From Anas platyrhynchos (taxonomy: Eukaryota > Chordata > Aves > Anseriformes > Anatidae), in the NCBI RefSeq assembly GCF_047663525.1, contig NC_092611.1, positions 6,671,001 to 6,735,000 of the forward strand: a stretch of 64,000 bases of DNA. Direction: 5' to 3'. The notes beneath the pieces were generated by a model. The model was given only the letters and a program-made list of their open reading frames with translations, made no database searches and was not told the DNA's origin. Both the position numbers and the translations under genes were made by a program. Below, in pieces: positions 57,456-64,000 of this stretch (its first letter is position 1; every line of letters starts with the position of its first letter).

Positions 57456-60400
57456 AAGCATGCCTGGTCTAAAAGCCTCTCTCATAATCTCTGGAATTGG
57501 GGTTGGGAATTGCTCTCTGCTGGGTGCCAAGTTTGTGCCTTGGGTGGTGGAGACCTTGGGGCTGGAGGGGGCGCATCCTGCATGAGCACTACTCAGCACG
57601 GTCCTGTATTGCAAGGGTACCAGCCATCCAGTCCCTTGTGTAACTGGGAGCTCTGGGGAAGCAAAAGAGCAGTGATGGGGACAGAAACTGCTGCAAGGGT
57701 CAGGCAGGCTGGGGTCAGGGGGGTCCCAGGGGTGTGTGTGGTATGGCTGGGGAGTTTTCTGGGACCAGCAGCATCAAATAATCTGTTTATTCCTCTACAG
57801 CTGAGGGGAGATGAGGGTGGCAGAGCCTGGGGCTGGTTCAGAGCTCCCAGCTCAGTGGTGGATCGCAGGAGAAGCATGGAGTGCTGATTCCCCCTAGTGT
57901 GGTGAGGGATGAAGGTGTCTGCAACCTTGGCCCTTCTGCACTGGAGCAGCTTACTGGGATTGCTGCTGCTCCACTTACGTGGTCAACATTTACAGGGGTT
58001 TGGTGCTGGCAGGCTGCCCCTGCTTGCTGGAGTTAAATCCAGTTGTGGGGAAAAAAGGGAGAGGATAGCAGGAAAGCTGCAACCTGCTCAAGCCCTGTTC
58101 CCACCTCTACCTCCTGCACAGGGTTGTTAGGAGTGGGCACGAGCTCTGTCTGGGAGCCTCTTGGTCACATCCCAGAGAGCTGACTGATTATTTTTAACAG
58201 TGAGGCTCTGGGGTGCTGGGATCATGCACAGGGAGGCTGCTGGATATGCAGAATGAAGGAAGAAAGGCAGCCCTTAAGAGATATCTCAGCTATTCTCCAC
58301 CTCTTTTGGCCAGGGGCACCTCAGGGAGGCACTGCCAGACCAGATCCTCTCTCTGTAGGGTGACCGAGGAGCCTGATATGAGCCAGACCCGTGCTCAGCA
58401 GTGCAGGTTGTTGGGCGTTTCTGGGGCCGGTGCTGTGTCATGGGAGCTCTTACCCAGGCCAAGTAAGTGAAGGACGTGAATTCCATAACAACAGACAGTA
58501 CGTGCAGAGCAAAACTCGATTGCTGCTGCTGGATTTGTGCTCTGGGTCTGAGGGGAGCTGAGAAACCAGGGCACGTCCCTAAAGCCTGGGGGCTTCATGC
58601 CCCAAATTGCAGTCTTGGTCCTTGTGAGAGCTCGCGATCTCCCCGTCCTGCAAGAAGAGAACTGCAGTGCAGTGCAATTGCCTTTCCAAAGAAAAATTCT
58701 TCTTCTTGATATAAATAACACCCCTGAAGAGCAGCTGCTGCAGGTGGAGACAGGAGCAGTGCCTGGCACAGAGAAGTCGCAGTTGGCCGGGAGCACTGCT
58801 ATAAATCCTCGCTATTAGGAAAAGCAGGAGAGGATTTTGTAACATCTTTCTGCAGTCTGTGCTTTCAGACCCATCCACGCTGCAGAAATCAATTGCTATC
58901 TGCAGAGCCTGCCTTCCTCCAAGAGAGGAATGAACACTGGCAGCACGAGTGGAGGAGCACATACACGTGCTTAGGGTGAGAGCAGATGGGTCAGTCACTG
59001 ATGACCATGGGGAAAATAATCAAAAGAGCAGTTGATTTCTAGCAGCAGCATATCTGCTGGCTTCCAGGAATAATAATTTCAGGACAAAGTTAAAATAAAG
59101 CTGCCTTTGCCTGGGGAAGGTGGTCTTATTCCCTCAGCAGACAGGCCTGATGGTGCTGTGGTCCTGCCTCTCTTTTGCCCCTCTGCTCACTGCAGAGTTG
59201 TCTCAGGTAGTTTAATGAGAAAAGCATTTTTTTATTATATATATTTTTTATTTTTCTTTTTCTCTGACCACAAAATAAAAGCCAGAAGCAGCTGGAGGGT
59301 TCCTGGCTGCAGCCGGCGGTGTCTGTAGGGCCAGGAGAGGGCACTGCGGGCCTGCCTATGGCCGGGATAGCATCTTAGGATGCACAATGACACCTGCCAG
59401 CACCCCAAAGGGGACAACCTGGGGCTCGGGGACGTGTTGCTGGGGTCTGGGAAAAATAATAATACGGATAATAATACAACAAAGCAACAGGGAGCAGAGG
59501 GAAAAGAGCTGCAGCAAGGGGAGCCGCCAGCTGGTGTGTGAGATGTGCTTTTTTGGGGGTGGAAGGAGCACGCTCATGGCTCCCCCCCAGCCCTTACAGA
59601 GCCTTTCTCCTGCCCCTTGGAGGCTCTTCAAGCTGGCGAGGTGCCACCAGTAAATCCATGTCTGACGCAGTGCGGCCACCCGGGCGCGTCAGCCCTCGCC
59701 GCGGGGAAAACCCAGCCATGGGGGTCAGGCTGGCAGCAGGGGAAAAAAGAGCAGCAGCGGCCCAGGAACGCCCTGGGGAGCGGGTCTGAATGGCTGGGGC
59801 TCTGCCACGGAGCGGTGGCAGCAGTCCAGCCCCTCCAGCAGCTGGGGACAGGACGAGGTGTCTGCGCCAGCCACCCCGTGTCACCTCCCTGCTTCCTGGA
59901 GCCGCTCTGAGCGCAGCCCGTAGCGCTCCCCCTTTAGTTCCTCCATCCTCAGACCCGGGAGCCTCCTTTTTGCTTCCCCCTTTCCCCAAATTTCCTTTTT
60001 TTTTTTTTTTTTTTTAATTCTTTTTTAACACATCCTTGCTGCCTGCTCCCCTCTCCCGCGGGCCCTCCGGCCCCGCAGCACCAGGCTGGGTTGGAGCTGA
60101 GGCCCGGGGAGCCTGCCTGCCCGCCCACCCATCTCCTCAGAGAAACCTGTCTTTCCAGGGAGGGAGAGCAGCATGTGGGAAAGCCGAGAGCCCTGGAACG
60201 TGAATTAGCCAGGGAGAGATGAATGTGCGATAGCTTGTACCTGGCAGCTACCAATTGAGCGTGTTAACACTTTCAGGAGGGGGTTGAGCAGGGCTGCAGG
60301 AGCTTCACGCAGTGCTCCCCACCACCCTGGGCATGGTGGAGGGGCACCCAGGCGGCAAATATGGCACCCAGACCTGTCAGGGTGACCGCTTGTCCCTGTC

Positions 60401-60510
60401 ACAGCGCGGGGAGCAGGCCAAGGGCCTGGCCTGCCCGCAGCACAAGGCAGCTGTAGGGGATTTTGCTCCCTGCTTTCCCTGGAAGTGGGCTGGATCCTGC
60501 AGCTTCAACC

Positions 60511-60577
60511 AAGATGGCGGAGGAGGAGGAGGAGGAGGAGGAGAAGGAGGAGGAGGAGGAGGAAGAGGAGGAGGAGG
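60511..60577 (+). repeat. GGA trinucleotide repeat starting in a YY1-type AAGATGGCGG motif
   Basis: AAGATGGCGG at 60511-60520 runs straight into about 19 GGA/GAA units. The ATG inside the motif opens a 45-codon frame (60514-60651) with a poly-Glu start, likely a by-product of the repeat. The tract is strongly purine-biased. Confidence 0.9.
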
Positions 60578-60973
60578 CTGTTTGCCCCTCCATTACTTTT
60601 CTGGGGTGCTGTCTTGGCACAGCTGAGGCAAAAGGAGTCCCTGGGTGCTGACCCTGTGCCTTCAGCAGCAGCAGGGCACCTCTCTGCCCCGTGCTGAGCT
60701 CTTCATATGGCACCCCTCACGTTCAGCCCAGCCCCACAGCAGCCAAAGACCACGCCGTGCAGGCCACACTCATGAGCTCAACCCAAGCAGAGCCCAAAAT
60801 TTATCAGAAAAAACATGAAAGGGCTGCCTCGCGGGGGGCTTCTCTGCCACCTTCCCCGCTGGGTGCTGCCCAGCATGGCTTCATGCCTCTCCCAGCTGCA
60901 AAGGACAGAGCCAGCAGCCTCCTTCCCCTCACCAGACGGCTTTGGGGCTGGTGTCAGAGCCCCTACAAAGCCC

Positions 60974-61027
60974 CACGAAGCCCCCACGAAGCCCCCACGA
61001 AGCCCCCACGAAGCCCCCACGAAGCCC
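60974..61027. repeat. 12-bp minisatellite, about 4.5 copies
   Basis: CACGAAGCCCCC is repeated in tandem with nearly no divergence, ending in a GAAGCCCCTC variant. It lies about 430 bp upstream of the POU2F3 start codon. Confidence 0.93.
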
Positions 61028-61170
61028 CTCTCCGGCTGCCCGGCGGGCAGGTGCTGCGGGGCGCATCCGAGGCGGTGCGGGCGGGCGAAGCGCCTCCTTC
61101 CTCCCTCCTTCCCACCCCACCCCACACCCTGGTAGCGCTGCAGGGACTCATCCATTCCCGAGTTACTAAT

Positions 61171-61192
61171 ATGCAAATGGGTGCTTTTGCAT
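61171..61192. promoter_or_regulatory. POU2F3: Inverted octamer pair upstream of POU2F3
   Basis: A perfect ATGCAAAT (61171-61178) is followed by TTTTGCAT (61185-61192), so ATGCAAA and TTTGCAT form an inverted pair with an 8-bp spacer. They lie about 260-280 bp upstream of the start codon. The octamer is the recognition sequence of POU2F-class factors, so self-regulation by POU2F3 is a natural hypothesis. Confidence 0.5.
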
Positions 61193-61448
61193 GGGCCGGG
61201 CGCCAGGCTGCTGGGTGTCAGGGCACCCGAGGGAGCCGGAGGTGGGGCGAGGCGTGGCGCGGCGCCGCATGCTCACCTGGCCCTGCATGGCAACAGGCAA
61301 TGGAGCTCTAGGTCCCTTGGGGAGCGGACCCACGGCCGGTTTGAGAGGCAGCGGGTGGCAGAGGAGGGAGGGCAAACTGGCAGCCCCTGGCAACCTGGGG
61401 CTGACGGCAGGAGGCTGGGCGCACCGTGGATTTCCCTCCACCAGCAGG

Positions 61449-61476
61449 ATGGTGAACCTGGAGTCTGTGCACGCAG
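61449..61476 (+). CDS. POU2F3: POU2F3 coding exon 1 (rest of the gene beyond the right edge)
   Basis: ATG in a good context (agcaggATGG) encodes MVNLESVHA plus one base, followed by a gtaaag donor. Human POU2F3 starts MVNLESMHT and its exon 1 ends at the same phase, as recalled. Gene order TRIM29-OAF-POU2F3 supports the call. POU2F3 (Oct-11, Skn-1a) is a POU-domain transcription factor of epidermal keratinocytes and tuft cells. The exon is short, so identity rests on nine residues, splice site and synteny. No exon 2 was seen up to 64000. An upstream ATG at 61191 is in frame and open into this exon. Confidence 0.85.
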
Positions 61477-64000
61477 GTAAAGGGCGCTGGAGGAAGGATC
61501 GGGCTGGGGCTCACCACGCAGATGAAACGTGGGCTCGGGCAGGAAATGGGGTTGCTCCGGTTCCCGTGACCTTTCTTCCCTCCTTTCCCTCCTCTTCTCT
61601 CCTGCTGGAGTCGGTGACGGCAGCCAGTGCCTGGTTGAGAGCCAGCTGGGGGATGGATGCTGCCCTGGCCCTATTTAGGGGGCTGCCGAGCCGTGCCCAC
61701 AGCCTGGGAGCGCTGCTCAGGCTGCCAGCCCCAACATGGGTTGTGGGGCAGAGCACAAATATCTCTTGGGCAGCTGGAAAATGGGCAGGTAGTGCCTGAC
61801 CGGTGTCCTGAGTCACTGGGATAAAGCCAGGAGGAGTGAGAGGGGGGTAAAGTCCCCGAGGGATGCAGAACGGGTGGCAGGGGGTGGGTGAGTGTGAGCG
61901 AGGGATGGGACTGGGCTGGAAGGAGGAAGGTTAATGACAAAGAGGGAAAAATGAGCCAGGGAAGAGCTGTGGGAGGGCGAGGTGAGTGAGGAATGAATGA
62001 ATGGGGACACTCAGGAGGAGTATCCGCGCCTTGCAGGGCTTTGACACGGAGGCGCAGCCTCACGTCTCCGCAAGCAGCAGGGGAAGCAGAGCCACGGCTG
62101 CCAAACGCCTCGGCGCTGTGTGGAGCTGGGGCTCATCCCGCGGAGCCACTTCAGCTCCTGCCCTCTTCTTGAGCCCCCGTGCTGGAGGAGAGGGAACATC
62201 CCGAGCACGTGGGGCTGAGGGCAGTGCTGGCACGAGAGCTGAGCAGGGCTATGGCATGGGATGGATCCCGACAGCCCCTTCTGTGGCATGGGGGGTGCTG
62301 TGGGCAGGGGGCCACGTGCAGGCCGAGCAGGGCGGCGTGCGAGCCCGACTCGTCCGAGCACCTGCGATGGGCGTGCGTGCGTGAGCGGTGCCTCTCGGGG
62401 CCGCATCCCCCGCAGGCTCCCCTCCGCCCATCTGCTTTGCTTGTGGGCGACTCTTTCTTCATGAGAAGATTCCCCAAATCGATACTGTGCCCTCTGTCAG
62501 AGCCGGCGGCACCGCTCCCAGGGTGGATTTGGCCGGGAGCTGCGCACGCTGGGTGCACGCAGAGCCCACCTGCCCCCACAGCATCCCACCCCGCTGCCCT
62601 CCGAGGGGTCCGAGCTTCACGCCGTGGTTTTGCAGGGAGGGAGATGAACCTGGGCCCAGCTGCTTTCACGTGCCAGAGCCCAGGGAGCTTGTTCCCATTG
62701 CTGCAAAGGTGCAGGCGTGCTCAGGCTGGGGGTGCCGAGCCCTCTTTCATCCCCACTGCACAAAGGGACTGGGGGCTCTGCTCGCCCCCTTCCCACCCAG
62801 AGGCTCCCCCCAGCAGAACCTCCTCCTCTCCTCCTTTCCTCCTCCTCCTCCCCAGGCGTTTGGGTGTTCTCAGCTTCCTGCAGCCTCCGCGGGGGCTCGG
62901 GCACAGAAAATGCAGCAAAATTCACCAGGCTCCAGGTGCTGGCCCCAGCCAACCCAACTTCTCCCCGCTACCACCACTGGCTTTCGTTTTTTCCTCCTAA
63001 AGCCACCAGGCTGGTTTATTCCGGTGCCCATGTCAGGACAACTACTAGGAATAAGGGCTTGGGAAAGCTTTATTTGCTGACACCATTTGTTTCAGCCAAA
63101 ATATAGATGCAGATATATCCCCAGAGAACTGTCTGCACTGGTAGAGTTTCTTTGGTCTGGGTAAACAGACCAGACTGCCTCTTCTCCAGGGATGTTTGCT
63201 AACTGAGGTAGAGCAGCACATTTTTAATATGGCCCAGGCCACAGTGGCGGCTCCTAATAGGTCTGTGGTTAAGTGTTAGGCAGTCCCAAGTTGCATTATT
63301 TTTCCCAGAGTTTTTTTTTTTTTTTTTTACTAGCCTGCCTGTATATTTTTACTAGCCTGGGTGTATTGCAAAGCGGTGTGGTAGGAGCCTACATATTTTT
63401 TTAGCCTCAAAGCCTCGCAGCCCGTTTAGTCTTTAGAAATTTTGCCACATGTGGGGGTTCAAATCCAGCTGAGCTGTGTCTCGCTCTCCCTGGTTTAACA
63501 CAGAGGACAAAGAGGAGGAGTTTCCATCATCCTGGCTGCACTTGTGTGGGTCACCCCTCTGCATCTGCTCCCTGTTCTCAAGGAGCCCTTGGAGGATGGC
63601 TGCTGCAGCAAGGTTATCATAGGTGTTTGAAAGGTGGGCAGCCCCAAACGACTCCTATCAAGCAGGATTAGATCAAAAGGACTTATTTTTTCTTCCTGTT
63701 TTGTTGTTGGCTTATTTTTTCCCCCCACAATGTATTTAAACTATAATAACTTTGGTAGGTTTATGAGTGGAAATTGACTCTTTGTGACACTAAAACTCTT
63801 CTGCTCTGTGTCAGAGCATCACGGGTACCTCGTTATCTCCTGACTGCAGGAGGAGGGGATTTCTCTGATGGCCTACAGCTGGTGTGTAAGCACTGGCAGC
63901 TGCAGGGTTATTGCTGCTGGGGGCTGAGGGTGGCTGCTGGCAGCCTAGGGCCTCACCTGGCGTGAAAAGAGACAGGGCTCCGAGCACCAGCCAGCTTATT
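61477..64000 (+). other. POU2F3: POU2F3 intron 1 (partial)
   Basis: No second exon is recognised. The first 1.5 kb is GC-rich. The last kilobase is AT-richer and contains a T run near 63311-63328 and a 22-bp tandem duplication (63324-63367). Confidence 0.75.

Larger units (their letters stand above)
57456..61170 (+). other. OAF-POU2F3 intergenic region
   Basis: About 4 kb without a recognised gene. It holds a CpG-dense patch at about 59640-59900, a T run near 60000-60016, a YY1-like motif with a GGA repeat (60511-60577) and a 12-bp minisatellite (about 60974-61027). CpG density rises again from about 61030 towards the POU2F3 start. Confidence 0.65.

Noticed and set aside
61477..64000. POU2F3 exon 2
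   Set aside because: No acceptor followed by an I-K-M-S-G-D-like reading in the needed phase was seen, so exon 2 is probably beyond the right edge.

Overview
The window is nuclear DNA of an amniote, most likely a bird. Its coding exons sit in introns of 0.4 to 7.4 kb with GT-AG boundaries. The encoded proteins are diverged but clear relatives of human TRIM29, OAF and POU2F3, in the same order and orientation as on human 11q23.3. Interspersed repeats are scarce: a few decayed MIR/L2-type relics and no intact transposon. There is no bacterial, viral or CRISPR content.

Region by region. Positions 1-19.5 kb hold the 5' three quarters of TRIM29 on the minus strand. Five coding exons were found (19145-18285, 10966-10871, 9633-9400, 8994-8796, 5215-5132), together 491 complete codons plus one base. 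The last exons, about 110 codons by comparison with the human protein, were not found and probably lie left of the window. A consensus TATA box on the minus strand at 19491-19498 suggests the promoter. Positions 19.5-46.6 kb are the intergenic region between the divergent genes TRIM29 and OAF. It has no recognised gene. It does contain several orphan exon-like segments (30926, 35622, 36082 on the minus strand, 37482 ending in a stop and AATAAA, 40180), a TATA box with a tandem GGGGGAAATC element near 34.0 kb, and an AT-rich block at 37.6-39.7 kb with four perfect POU octamers. Positions 46.6-57.5 kb hold the whole of OAF on the plus strand: a CpG-rich promoter, four coding exons giving 273 codons, a 3' UTR and a poly(A) signal. 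Positions 57.5-61.4 kb separate OAF from POU2F3 and hold CpG-rich patches, a GGA repeat beside a YY1-like motif, a 12-bp minisatellite and an inverted pair of octamers. The first coding exon of POU2F3 (MVNLESVHA plus one base) is at 61449-61476, and its first intron runs off the right edge.

How the genes relate. TRIM29 is a RING-less TRIM protein of stratified epithelia. OAF is a small secreted protein. POU2F3 is the POU-domain factor of epidermis and tuft cells. The link most worth testing is regulatory. Perfect octamers, the recognition sequence of POU2F3, appear 11 times by eye in 64 kb, clustered between TRIM29 and OAF and as an inverted pair just upstream of POU2F3. This would fit auto- and cross-regulation, but it is inference only.
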